Of a stretch of DNA of 64,000 nt, positions 17,114 to 28,353 are shown in pieces (the stretch's first letter is position 1; every line of letters starts with the position of its first letter). Under the pieces are notes generated by a model, which ran no database searches, had not been told where the DNA came from, and was given only the letters and a program-made list of their open reading frames with translations. Source of the stretch: Nocardioides cynanchi (GTDB lineage: Bacteria > Actinomycetota > Actinomycetes > Propionibacteriales > Nocardioidaceae); the NCBI RefSeq assembly GCF_008761635.1, contig NZ_CP044344.1:1612001-1676000 (forward strand). The letters run 5' to 3'. Both the position numbers and the translations under genes were made by a program.

Positions 17114-19693
17114 TTACGGGAGGGCGACCAGGCCCATCTCGGCGACGCCGGCGAGGGCGCTGTTGTGGGGCACGATCCGCACCGTGTAGCCGAAGGAGCC
17201 GCCGCGGGCAAGCCGCACCTCGCCGTCGAAGCGGTAGCGGCCGCCGTCGTAGGAGTCGGCCAGGGTGAGGTCGATGACGTGGGTGTCGACGAGCTCGTCG
17301 TCACCGTCGATCACCCCGTGCACGACCTCGACCGAGACGTCGTCGGGAGTCAGCGCGCCGAGGGCGACGAACGCCCGGACGGTCAGTGCGGACCCGACCT
17401 CGGGACTGTCGCCCACGCCGTGGCTCTCGACGTGCTCGACCCGGACGTCGGCCCAGGCCTCGCGGACACCCTTCTTCCAGGCGGCCAGCTCGGTGGCGCC
17501 CTTGTAGTCGGAGTTCAGGGCCCGGCCGGTGACCGCCGCGGGGGTGTAGAGCTTGCGGACGTAGTCGCGCACCATCCGCGTGGCCAGCACCTTGGGCCCG
17601 AGCGACTTCAGGGTGTGCCGGACCATCTCGATCCAGCGCGCGGGCACGCCGTCGTGGTCGACGTCGTAGAAGCGCTGGGCGATGTCGTTCTCGATCAGGT
17701 CGTAGAGCGCGGTCGCCTCGAGGTCGTCGCGGCGGTCGGCGTCCTCGACACCGTCGGCGGACGGGATCGCCCAGCCGTTGTTGCCGTCGTACCACTCGTC
17801 CCACCAGCCGTCGAGGATCGACAGGTTGAGCCCGCCGTTCAGCGCCGACTTCATGCCGGAGGTGCCGCACGCCTCGTAGGGCCGCAGCGGGTTGTTCAGC
17901 CAGACGTCGCAGCCGGGGTAGAGCGGCTGGGCCATGGCGATGTCGTAGTTGGGCAGGAAGACGATGCGGTGCCGCACCTCGGGGTCGTCGGCGAAGCGGA
18001 CCATCTCCTGGATCAGCTTCTTGCCCCCGTCGTCGGCCGGGTGCGACTTGCCGGCGATGATCAGCTGGATCGGCCGCTCGGGGTGCAGGAGGAGCCGCTT
18101 GAGCCGCTCGGGGTCGCGCAGCATCAGCGTCAGCCGCTTGTACGACGGCACGCGGCGCGCGAAGCCGATCGTCAGCACGTCGGGGTCGAGGGCGGTCTCC
18201 ACCCAGGTGCACTCAGCGGCCGGTGTGCCACGCGCGGCGCAGGACTTGCGCAACCGCTTCCGCGCGTCCAGCACGAGCCGCTCGCGGAGCTGGCGCTTGA
18301 CCGCCCAGATGTCCGCACCCGGGATCTGGTCGACGGCGCTCCAGAACGAGTCGGCGTCGTCGGACCCGCCGTCCGCGCCGTACCGGCCGGCCAGCGCGAA
18401 GACCTCGCGGCCCACCCAGCTCGGCGCGTGCACGCCGTTGGTGATCGACGTGATCGGTACCTCGGCCTCGTCGAAGGCGGGCCACAGCCCGTGGAACATC
18501 TCGCGGCTGACGTGACCGTGCAGCTGGGAGACGCCGTTGGCGCGCTGGGAGAGGCGGAAGCCCATCACCGCCATGTTGAACACGCTGGGGTCGCCGCCCT
18601 GGTAGTCCTCGGCGCCCAGGGCCAGGATCCGCTCCAGGGGTACGCCGGACACGGCGCCCGACGTACCGAAGTACTGCTCGATCAGGTCGCGCGAGAAGCG
18701 GTCGATGCCGGCCGGGACCGGGGTGTGGGTCGTGAACACCGTCGAGGCCCGGGAGACCTCGAGCGCGGTGTCGAAGTCCAGCTGCGGGCCGGTCTCCTCG
18801 ACGGTGAGCTCCCGGATCCGCTCCAGGCCCAGGAAGCCGGCATGTCCCTCGTTGGTGTGGAACACCTCGGGCTCGGACGCGCCGGTGATCCGGGCGTGCA
18901 CGCGCAGGGCCCGGACCCCGCCGACGCCGAGCAGCAGCTCTTGCCGCAGCCGGTGCTCGGAGGTCCCGCCGTAGAGCCGGTCGGTGAGGTCGCGGTAGTG
19001 GTCGGGGTTGCCCTCGACGTCGGAGTCGAGCAGCAGCAGCGGCACGCGGCCGACCTGGGCGACCCAGATCTTGGCCAGCAGCTCGGGACCGTCGGGCAGG
19101 GCGATCGAGATCACGGCCCGCTCGCCGTTGGCCTCGCGGAGCAGGCTGATCGGCAGCTCGTCGGGATCCAGGACGGGGTACTGCTCCAGCTGCCAGCCCT
19201 CGCGCGAGAGCGACTGCTTGAAGTAACCCGCGTGGTAGAGCAGACCCACGCCCACCAGCGGCACACCGAGGTCGCTGGCGGCCTTCAGGTGGTCGCCGGC
19301 CAGGATGCCGAGACCGCCGGAGTACTGCGGCAGGACCGCGCTGATGCCGAACTCAGGTGAGAAGTAGGCGATCCGGTGCGGCGCCTCGGCACCGGCCTTC
19401 CGGGTGTACCAACCCTCGCCACCGAGGTAGGCGTCGAGGTCGGCCTTGGCCTCGTAGAGGCGGTCCAGGAAGGCCTGGTCACCGGCCAGCTCCTCGAGAC
19501 GCTCCGCGCCCACGGCGCCGAGCAGGCGCACCGGGTCGTGTCCGGTGCTCTCCCAGATCTCGTCGTCGACCAGGGCGAAGACGTCCTGGGTCGGCGGGTG
19601 CCAGGACCAGCGCAGGTTGCCGGCGAGGTCGCCGAGCGCCAGCAGGGCCGGAGGCAGGACAGGGCGGACCGTGAACCGTCGAATCGCACGCAC
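17114..19693 (-). CDS. glgP: Alpha-glucan phosphorylase
   Basis: An 859-residue GT35 phosphorylase of the short actinobacterial/archaeal type that releases glucose 1-phosphate from alpha-1,4 chains. An N-terminal DUF3417-like segment (LAGNLRWSWHPPTQDVF) comes first. The active-site blocks FHTNEGHAGFLGLERIREL and TTHTPVPAGID follow, and the PLP Lys is in GTSGMKSALNGGLNLSILDG. The last ~120 residues form an extra beta domain. GTG 19693 is the start, with a promoter just upstream. It is divergent from glgE and convergent with glgX. Confidence 0.95.
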   Translation of the reverse strand: MRAIRRFTVRPVLPPALLALGDLAGNLRWSWHPPTQDVFALVDDEIWESTGHDPVRLLGAVGAERLEELAGDQAFLDRLYEAKADLDAYLGGEGWYTRKAGAEAPHRIAYFSPEFGISAVLPQYSGGLGILAGDHLKAASDLGVPLVGVGLLYHAGYFKQSLSREGWQLEQYPVLDPDELPISLLREANGERAVISIALPDGPELLAKIWVAQVGRVPLLLLDSDVEGNPDHYRDLTDRLYGGTSEHRLRQELLLGVGGVRALRVHARITGASEPEVFHTNEGHAGFLGLERIRELTVEETGPQLDFDTALEVSRASTVFTTHTPVPAGIDRFSRDLIEQYFGTSGAVSGVPLERILALGAEDYQGGDPSVFNMAVMGFRLSQRANGVSQLHGHVSREMFHGLWPAFDEAEVPITSITNGVHAPSWVGREVFALAGRYGADGGSDDADSFWSAVDQIPGADIWAVKRQLRERLVLDARKRLRKSCAARGTPAAECTWVETALDPDVLTIGFARRVPSYKRLTLMLRDPERLKRLLLHPERPIQLIIAGKSHPADDGGKKLIQEMVRFADDPEVRHRIVFLPNYDIAMAQPLYPGCDVWLNNPLRPYEACGTSGMKSALNGGLNLSILDGWWDEWYDGNNGWAIPSADGVEDADRRDDLEATALYDLIENDIAQRFYDVDHDGVPARWIEMVRHTLKSLGPKVLATRMVRDYVRKLYTPAAVTGRALNSDYKGATELAAWKKGVREAWADVRVEHVESHGVGDSPEVGSALTVRAFVALGALTPDDVSVEVVHGVIDGDDELVDTHVIDLTLADSYDGGRYRFDGEVRLARGGSFGYTVRIVPHNSALAGVAEMGLVALP

Positions 19694-19702
19694 GACAGGG
19701 AC

Positions 19703-19731
19703 GGTATAGGAGAATCACTGGATCGTTCCAA
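19703..19731 (-). promoter_or_regulatory. Candidate sigma-A promoter of glgP
   Basis: On the minus strand TTGGAA (-35, 19726-19731) and TATACC (-10, 19703-19708) are 17 bp apart, four matches of six each. The GTG of glgP is 9 nt beyond the -10, so the leader would be absent or a few bases long. Confidence 0.55.
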
Positions 19732-19842
19732 TTTTCCACGCTCCGGCGGGGTGCGTCCCGGTACGCCGTGCATGGAGGGCGGGCCCGAGGGGCACGGAGG
19801 CCCGGCTTGCATGCGCGGTGGCGATTCGGAAGGGTGGCGAGC

Positions 19843-21857
<2,015 letters not shown>

Positions 21858-21861
<4 letters not shown>

Positions 21862-23990
21862 CCTCGACCGGCGGCGGCGGCAGCGACCACGAGAGCAGCA
21901 TCGTCGGGTCGACCCTCGAGCAGCAGCAGCCCGACTGGTTCAAGACCGCGGTCTTCTACGAGGTGCTGGTGCGGTCGTTCCGCGACTCCAACGGCGACGG
22001 CACCGGCGACTTCCGGGGCGTGATCGAGAAGCTGGACTACCTCCAGTGGCTCGGCGTCGACTGCCTCTGGGTGCCGCCGTTCTTCACCTCTCCCCTGCGC
22101 GACGGTGGCTACGACGTCGCCGACTACACCTCGATCCTCCCGGAGTGCGGGACGGTCGACGACTTCCGTGAGTTCGTCGAGGCCGCGCACCGGCGCGGCA
22201 TCAGGGTGATCATCGACTTCGTCATGAACCACACCAGCGATGCGCACCCGTGGTTCCAGGCCTCCCGCAGCGACCCCGACGGGCCCTTCGGCGACTTCTA
22301 CGTCTGGTCGGACACCGACGACCTCTACGAGGACGCACGGATCATCTTCGTCGACACCGAGCCGTCCAACTGGACGTGGGACCCGGTCCGCCAGCAGTAC
22401 TTCTGGCACCGCTTCTTCTCCCACCAGCCGGACCTCAACTTCGACAACCCCAAGGTCCACGAGGCGATGCTCGAGGCGATGTCGTTCTGGCTCGACATGG
22501 GCCTGGACGGGTTCCGCCTCGACGCGGTGCCCTACCTCTACGAGCGGCCCGGCACCAACGGGGAGAACCTCCCGGAGACCCACGAGTTCCTGCGCATGGT
22601 CCGGCGCTTCATCGACGACAACTACCCCGGCCGGGTGGTGCTCGCGGAGGCCAACCAGTGGCCGTCCGACGTCGTGGACTACTTCGGCGGCAAGCGCGAC
22701 CCCGACACCGGGCAGTACGTCACCGACGGCGACGAGTGCCACATGTGCTTCCACTTCCCGGTGATGCCGCGGATCTTCATGGCCGTACGGCGTGAGTCGC
22801 GCTTCCCGATCTCGGAGATCATGGAGCAGACCCCGTCGATCCCCGACAACTGCCAGTGGGGCATCTTCCTGCGCAACCACGACGAGCTCACCCTCGAGAT
22901 GGTCACCGACGAGGACCGCGACTACATGTGGGACGAGTACGCCAAGGACCCCCGGATGAAGGCCAACATCGGGATCCGTCGGCGGTTGGCGCCCCTGCTG
23001 GACAACGACGTCAACCGGATGGAGCTGTTCACCGCGCTCCTGCTCTCGCTGCCCGGCAGCCCGGTCCTCTACTACGGCGACGAGATCGGGATGGGCGACA
23101 ACATCTGGCTCGGCGACCGCGACGGCGTCCGCACCCCGATGCAGTGGACCCCCGACCGCAACGCCGGCTTCTCGTCCGCGACGCCGGGCAGGCTCCACCT
23201 GCCGGCGATCCAGGACCCGGTCTACGGCTACCAGAGCGTCAACGTCGAGGCCCAGCTGGAGGACTCCTCCTCGCTCCTGCAGTGGACCCGCAGGATGATC
23301 CACGCCCGCCGTGGCCACCCGGCGTTCGGCCTGGGCACCTTCCTCGACCTCGGCGGCACGAACCCCTCCGTGCTCTCCTACGCCCGCGAGCACTCCACGC
23401 ACGGCCCCGGCAACGACCAGCAGGACATCATCGTCTGCATCAACAACCTGTCCCGCTTCGCGCAGCCGGTCGAGCTCGACCTGCGTCGCTGGGAGGGCTA
23501 CACGCCGGTCGAGCTGATCGGCGGCGTCCCGTTCCCTCCGATCGGTGAGCTGCCGTATCTCCTGACCCTCGGTGGGTACGGGTTCTACTGGTTCCGGCTG
23601 ACCGCGCCCCACCCGAGGAGGCCACCACCCCGTGACCGACGACCCCACCACCGACCGCCCGACCGACACCGACCAGGCCCCGACGACGTTCTCCAGCGAC
23701 GGACGACAGCAGATCGCCGACTTCATCGAGGGGGCGCGGTGGTTCGGCGGCAAGGGGCGTGGGATGACGGTGACCGGCGTCCGGCCCCTGGGCGTGATCG
23801 CCGACTCCGGACCCCGCGTCGTGGTGGAGCTCTGCGAGCTGACGTACGACGACGGCACCGTCGAGCACTACCAGCTCCCGCTGGCCCTCTACACCGAGCC
23901 GGAGCACCGCCTCGACCACGCCTTCGTCGGCTGGTGGGAGGACCCCGACAGCGGGTGGACCCACGCCTACGACGCGGTGCACGACCGTGA
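21858..23990 (+). CDS. treS: Trehalose synthase (maltose alpha-D-glucosyltransferase), with abnormal C-terminal extension
   Basis: Interconverts trehalose and maltose, feeding maltokinase and GlgE. Motifs are [53 protein letters not shown] (nucleophile Asp), [10 protein letters not shown] (Glu) and [15 protein letters not shown] 21858 overlaps the glgE stop (GTGA). The family normally ends near [10 protein letters not shown], here residue ~581. No stop follows and the frame runs to 23990 (710 codons), 359 nt into mak, reading Arg/Pro-rich out-of-frame mak sequence. A TGA at 23599 lies one frame away, so a single-base indel or an assembly error is likely. Confidence 0.92.
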
Positions 23991-25143
23991 GGCGATGGCG
24001 GCGTACCTGCGGGCCTTCGCCGAGCCGGGCGACGGTGACATCGTGTTCCACCGGCTCCCGGGCGAGCCGATCGACCCCCACGCCCTCTCGACGCCGTTCA
24101 CCGGCGAGCAGTCCAACTCCTCGGTGGCGTTCGGCGAGGAGGCACTGCTGAAGATCTTCCGCCGGGTGACCCCGGGCACCAACCCCGACATCGAGATCCA
24201 CGACGTGCTGACCCGAGCCGGCTCGGACAACGTGGCGGCGCTGTACGGGTGGATCGAGGTCTCGACGGGCTCGACCAACGAGGACGGCTCGACCAACGAG
24301 GACGGCTTGACCAACGTGGACGGCTCGGCCAACGGTGAGATGTTCCAGCTGGGGATGCTGCAGCAGTTCCTGCGGACCGCCAGCGACGGGTGGGAGCTCG
24401 CGCTGGCCAGTGTCCGCAACCTGTTCGCCGAGGCCGACCTGTACGCGGACGAGGTGGGCGGCGACTTCGCCGGCGAGGCCACGCGGCTCGGTGAGGCCGT
24501 CGGCCGCATCCATGCCCTGCTGGCCGAGCACTTCCCGACGGCTACCCGCTCGGGTGCCGACCAGGCCCGGCTGGGCGCCCAGATGACGGCCCGGCTCGAG
24601 GCCGCGTTGGCCGTCGTACCCGAGCTCGCGGCGCACGCTCCCGCTCTCCGCGAGCTGTACGACGCCGTCGCTGCGGTCCCGGGTGGCGACATCCAGCGCG
24701 TGCACGGCGACCTGCACCTGGGCCAGACCCTGCGCACCGCGAAGGGCTGGAAGATCGTGGACTTCGAGGGCGAGCCGGCCAGGCCGCTGGCCGAGCGGGT
24801 CGAGCCCGACTCCCCGTGGCGCGACGTCGCCGGGATGTTGCGGTCCTTCGACTACGCACCGCGGGTCGCGGCGATGACCGCCGGCATCGCCGACGACACC
24901 GGCGCCGAGCAGCGCATGTTCCGCGCCGCCGAGTGGTCGGCGCGCAACCAGACCGCGTTCCTCGAGGCCTATGCCGGGCATCAGCTCACGGCCGACGAGC
25001 GCACGCTGCTGACGGCGTACGTCGCCGACAAGGCCGTCTACGAGTGCGTCTACGAGGCGCGCAACCGCCCCGGCTGGCTGGCGATCCCGCTGGCTGCGCT
25101 GGGCCAGCCGACCCATGTGTCGAACACCGAGGGAGCCCGATGA
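23632..25143 (+). CDS. mak: Maltokinase
   Basis: A 503-residue kinase that makes maltose 1-phosphate from maltose and ATP, the GlgE donor. It has the Mak/Pep2 N-terminal cap ([12 protein letters not shown]), an ATP-binding region, and the kinase-like catalytic loop [12 protein letters not shown] with [17 protein letters not shown] as the metal-binding Asp motif. AGGAGG is 10 nt before GTG 23632. Residues 210-230 (STGSTNEDG units) are an in-frame repeat insertion between the WIE strand and the LQQFL helix. The gene is coupled to glgB by ATGA. Length exceeds the usual ~450-460 residues partly because of this insertion. Confidence 0.94.
   Translation: MTDDPTTDRPTDTDQAPTTFSSDGRQQIADFIEGARWFGGKGRGMTVTGVRPLGVIADSGPRVVVELCELTYDDGTVEHYQLPLALYTEPEHRLDHAFVGWWEDPDSGWTHAYDAVHDREAMAAYLRAFAEPGDGDIVFHRLPGEPIDPHALSTPFTGEQSNSSVAFGEEALLKIFRRVTPGTNPDIEIHDVLTRAGSDNVAALYGWIEVSTGSTNEDGSTNEDGLTNVDGSANGEMFQLGMLQQFLRTASDGWELALASVRNLFAEADLYADEVGGDFAGEATRLGEAVGRIHALLAEHFPTATRSGADQARLGAQMTARLEAALAVVPELAAHAPALRELYDAVAAVPGGDIQRVHGDLHLGQTLRTAKGWKIVDFEGEPARPLAERVEPDSPWRDVAGMLRSFDYAPRVAAMTAGIADDTGAEQRMFRAAEWSARNQTAFLEAYAGHQLTADERTLLTAYVADKAVYECVYEARNRPGWLAIPLAALGQPTHVSNTEGAR
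24258..24339. repeat. REP-like sequence plus 18-bp tandem repeat inside mak
   Basis: GGTCTCGACGGGCTCGACCA (24258-24277) is a REP-like core. It runs into four 18-bp units starting at 24268, 24286, 24304 and 24322 (GGCTCGACCAACGAGGAC, the last two degenerate). Because 18 is a multiple of three the frame is kept, giving a repeated Gly-Ser-Thr-Asn-Glu-Asp peptide. Confidence 0.9.
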
Positions 25144-27371
25144 AGCAGGTGTCGCGCGACGAGATCGAGCAGCTGGTCCGCGGGGAGCACGGGCAGCCGC
25201 ATGCGATCCTGGGCCCCCATCCCGACGGGGACGGGGTGACCTTCCGGATCTACCGGCCGCTGGCGCAGTCGGTGACCGCGGTGCTGCACGGTGGGACCCG
25301 CGTGGAGCTGGGCCACGAGCACGAGGGCGTGTGGGTCGGCGAGGCCCCGGTCTCGGCGAGCTCGACGGACGGGGGGCTCGCCCTGGCGCCCGGTGACGTG
25401 CCCGACTACCGGGTCGAGGTCGACTACGGCCAGGGCCCGATCACCGTCGACGATCCCTACCGCTTCCTGCCCACGCTCGGCGAGATGGATCTGCACCTGG
25501 TCAACGAGGGCCGTCACGAGCTGCTCTGGACCGTGCTGGGCGCGCGGGTGCACCACTACCGCGCCTCGACCGGCGACGTGTCGGGCACGTCGTTCGCGGT
25601 CTGGGCGCCGAGCGCCCGGGGGGTGCGCCTCGAGGGCGACTTCAACAGCTGGGACGGTCGGGAGCACCCGATGCGCCAGCTGGGCGAGTCGGGGGTGTGG
25701 GAGCTGTTCGTGCCCGGGGTCGGCGCCGGCACCCACTACAAGTTCATCGTGCTCGGCGCGGACGGCGTGTGGAGCGAGCGGGCCGACCCGATGGCCTACT
25801 ACGCCGAGGTGCCGCCGCAGACCTCCAGCGTCGTCTTCGAGTCCCGGCACGAGTGGAGCGACGACGCGTGGATGCAGCGGCGCCGAGACGAGCAGCCGGT
25901 GCACGCGCCGATGTCGATCTACGAGGTGCACCTGGCGTCGTGGCGCAAGCGCGACGGCCGGGTGCTGGGCTACGACCAGCTGATCGAGGAGCTGGTCCCC
26001 TACGTCGCCGACCTGGGCTTCAGCCACGTCGAGCTGATGCCGATCATGCAGCATCCCTTCGGCGGCTCGTGGGGCTACCACGTGACGTCGTACTTCGCTC
26101 CGGACTCGCGCTTCGGCGACCCCGACGGGTTCCGCCGGCTCGTCGACGCCTTCCACCGCGCCGGGGTCGGGGTGATCCTGGACTGGGTGCCCGGTCACTT
26201 CGCCACCGACGCGTGGGCGCTGGCGCGCTTCGACGGCACACCGCTCTACGAGGACCCCAACCCGCAGCGCGGCTGGCACAAGGAGTGGGGCTCGCACATC
26301 TTCAACTTCGGCCGCCGGGAGGTGCGCAACTTCCTGTACGCCAACGCCCTCTACTGGCTCGAGGAGTTCCACGCCGACGGGCTGCGGGTCGACGGCGTCG
26401 CCTCGATGCTCTACCTCGACTACGCGCGCGAGGAGGGCGAGTGGAGCCCCAACATCCACGGCGGTCGGGAGAACCTCGAGGCCGTGCAGTTCCTCCAGGA
26501 GATGAACGCCACCGTCTACAAGCGGGTCCCGGGCATCTCCACGATCGCCGAGGAGTCGACCTCCTGGCCGGGCGTCACGTCCGCGACGTCGGCGGACGGC
26601 CTGGGCTTCGGCTTCAAGTGGAACATGGGGTGGATGCACGACAGCCTGAACTACCTCGCCCACGAGCCCGTGCACCGCGCCTGGCACCACAACGACCTGA
26701 CCTTCGGGCTCACCTACGCCTTCACCGAGAACTTCGTGCTCCCGCTCAGCCACGACGAGGTCGTGCACGGCAAGGGCTCCCTGCTACGGAAGATGCCGGG
26801 TGACCGGTGGCAGCAGCTGGCCAACCTGCGCGCCTACCTCGCCTTCATGTGGGCCCACCCCGGCAAGCAGCTGCTCTTCATGGGCTGCGAGATCGGTCAG
26901 GAGTCGGAGTGGGCCGAGTCGCGCGAGCTGGACTGGTGGCTCCTCGACCACCCCGAGCACCTCGGCGTGCACCACATGGTCAAGGACCTCAACGCCGCCT
27001 ACGCCGCCTCGCCGGCCGTATGGTCGCGTGACGAGGACCCCGCGTCGTTCGAGTGGATCGACGCCAACGACGCCGGTCGCAACACCTTCTCGTTCATCCG
27101 GCGCGGGGCCTCGACAGGCTCGACCGACAGTGGTGGCGAGGTGGTCTGCGTGAGCAACTTCTCGGCCGTCCCGCACTCCGAGTTCCGGCTCGGCCTGCCC
27201 GTGGCCGGCGAGTGGCACGAGGTGCTCAACACCGACGCCGCGTCGTACTCGGGCTCGGGCGTCGGGAACCTGGGCTCGGTCACCGCCCACCCCGAGCCGC
27301 ACGGCGGTCAGCCGGCCCACGCCACGATCGTGGTCCCGCCGCTGGCCACGATCTGGCTCCGCCGGGCCTGA
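25140..27371 (+). CDS. glgB: 1,4-alpha-glucan branching enzyme
   Basis: A 743-residue GH13_9 enzyme that makes alpha-1,6 branches. Two N-terminal CBM48 domains (about residues 15-110 and 125-235, the second with LEGDFNSWDGREHPMRQLG) precede the barrel. Catalytic motifs are VGVILDWVPGHFATD, GLRVDGVASMLYLDY (nucleophile Asp), STIAEESTSWPGVT (acid Glu) and LPLSHDEVVHGKGSL. ATG overlaps the mak stop. Residues about 657-664 (ASTGSTDSGG) come from a REP-like sequence in the C-terminal domain, and SASSTDGG near residue 75 may be another. It is the last gene of the GlgE operon. Confidence 0.96.
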   Translation: MKQVSRDEIEQLVRGEHGQPHAILGPHPDGDGVTFRIYRPLAQSVTAVLHGGTRVELGHEHEGVWVGEAPVSASSTDGGLALAPGDVPDYRVEVDYGQGPITVDDPYRFLPTLGEMDLHLVNEGRHELLWTVLGARVHHYRASTGDVSGTSFAVWAPSARGVRLEGDFNSWDGREHPMRQLGESGVWELFVPGVGAGTHYKFIVLGADGVWSERADPMAYYAEVPPQTSSVVFESRHEWSDDAWMQRRRDEQPVHAPMSIYEVHLASWRKRDGRVLGYDQLIEELVPYVADLGFSHVELMPIMQHPFGGSWGYHVTSYFAPDSRFGDPDGFRRLVDAFHRAGVGVILDWVPGHFATDAWALARFDGTPLYEDPNPQRGWHKEWGSHIFNFGRREVRNFLYANALYWLEEFHADGLRVDGVASMLYLDYAREEGEWSPNIHGGRENLEAVQFLQEMNATVYKRVPGISTIAEESTSWPGVTSATSADGLGFGFKWNMGWMHDSLNYLAHEPVHRAWHHNDLTFGLTYAFTENFVLPLSHDEVVHGKGSLLRKMPGDRWQQLANLRAYLAFMWAHPGKQLLFMGCEIGQESEWAESRELDWWLLDHPEHLGVHHMVKDLNAAYAASPAVWSRDEDPASFEWIDANDAGRNTFSFIRRGASTGSTDSGGEVVCVSNFSAVPHSEFRLGLPVAGEWHEVLNTDAASYSGSGVGNLGSVTAHPEPHGGQPAHATIVVPPLATIWLRRA
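27109..27126. repeat. REP-like element inside glgB
   Basis: CCTCGACAGGCTCGACCG, in frame, encodes Ser-Thr-Gly-Ser-Thr-Asp. It matches the core found in mak and in the mutase gene, and lies in a loop of the C-terminal beta domain. Confidence 0.65.
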
Positions 27372-27572
27372 CCTGGAACACCCTGTACTGACTGAGCACC
27401 GCCCGCGAGACCCGAGATGGAACACCCTGTGCTGCTTCAGAGATCCTCGCGAAGCTCGACCTGGAACATCCCGTTCCACATCGGCCTGCGCGACCGGTCT
27501 AGAACGGCGACACCCCGTTCCACATCGGCCTGCGCGACCGGTCTTGAACGGCAACACCGTGTTCCATCCGCG
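27372..27572. repeat. Degenerate 44-bp tandem repeat after glgB
   Basis: TGGAACA recurs at 27374, 27418 and 27462, exactly 44 bp apart. The motif CCGTTCCACATCGGCCTGCG recurs at 27471 and 27515, also 44 bp apart, and a shorter copy ends in GTGTTCCA near 27565. Units carry GGAAC...GTTCC inverted repeats, so the array may also terminate the glg operon. Nothing else is seen in the 253-bp gap up to 27624. Confidence 0.8.
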
Positions 27573-27624
27573 AGCCTGTGGAGAGCCGGTGCGGGCGGCA
27601 GCCAGTTACGGGTAGGACTGGGGC

Positions 27625-28353
27625 ATGGTGAAGCTCGTCGACTACTCCAGCAGGTTCGAGTTCCTCCGGCAGGCTGCATTCGCGCTGGTGCTCGACGTCG
27701 GGGTTCATGCCTTGACGTTGCGGGCGCTCGCAGCCGACCTGGGCCTCGGCGTGAACACCGTCCGCCGTCTCGTGGACCCCTCCATCGATCTGGCGGTCCT
27801 GGCAGCCGACGAAGTGCTGACCCGACGGCGCCAGGATCGCTGGGGTCGGCTTCCCGACGGCCCTGGAGCCGCGGCTCGCACGCTGATGCGGCGACTGCTG
27901 CCTGACGACGCGAGCCGGATCGACGAGGAGCTGGTATGGCTGCGACTGGTCACCTCGTGCGAGCCACAGCCGCTCGAAGTCGATGCTCGGGCTCGGGTGC
28001 GGCACGACTTCCAGGTGGCCGAACGGGGGTGGAGTGACCGCGACCTGGACCTCGACTCGGAGGACGGCCCGGCCCCGCGCTCACCTCGGGAGGGCGGGCG
28101 GAGCGCCCGCCCCGCCTTGAGTCGTCACCTCGAGGACCGTCGCCACCACATCGAACAGGTGTGTGGGCGGGTGCTCGACCTGCTCGAGGTCGACGACGAG
28201 GAGCGGGCGGCCGAGAGCACGAGGCTGCGCGCGCTGGTGGACGGGCTGACGATCGCAGTGTGCCTGGGCCGGATCAGTCCCGAGGAGTGCGGGGCGAGCA
28301 TGGATCGACACCTCGCCGAGCTGGTCGGACGCCCGGTTAGGGTGGCTGGGTGA
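27625..28353 (+). CDS. TetR-type transcriptional regulator
   Basis: A 242-residue protein. The N-terminal region (FAL VLDVGVHALTLRALAADLGLGVNTVRRLV, about residues 20-50) has TetR helix-turn-helix spacing. The rest is a helical ligand-binding domain with the C-terminal STRLRALVDGLTIAVCLG typical of TetR family proteins. TAGGAC lies 6 nt before the ATG. Residues about 151-168 are an Arg/Gly/Pro/Ser-rich stretch coded by a strong palindrome. Its stop overlaps the GTG of the GNAT-Nudix gene. Likely regulates the neighbours or itself; ligand unknown. Confidence 0.75.
   Translation: MVKLVDYSSRFEFLRQAAFALVLDVGVHALTLRALAADLGLGVNTVRRLVDPSIDLAVLAADEVLTRRRQDRWGRLPDGPGAAARTLMRRLLPDDASRIDEELVWLRLVTSCEPQPLEVDARARVRHDFQVAERGWSDRDLDLDSEDGPAPRSPREGGRSARPALSRHLEDRRHHIEQVCGRVLDLLEVDDEERAAESTRLRALVDGLTIAVCLGRISPEECGASMDRHLAELVGRPVRVAG
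28092..28112. repeat. Perfect 9-bp-stem hairpin inside the TetR-type gene
   Basis: GGGCGGGCG, loop GAG, then CGCCCGCCC. It lies within coding sequence and gives a low-complexity linker (GGRSARPALSR). It looks like an inserted palindromic element rather than a terminator. Confidence 0.7.
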
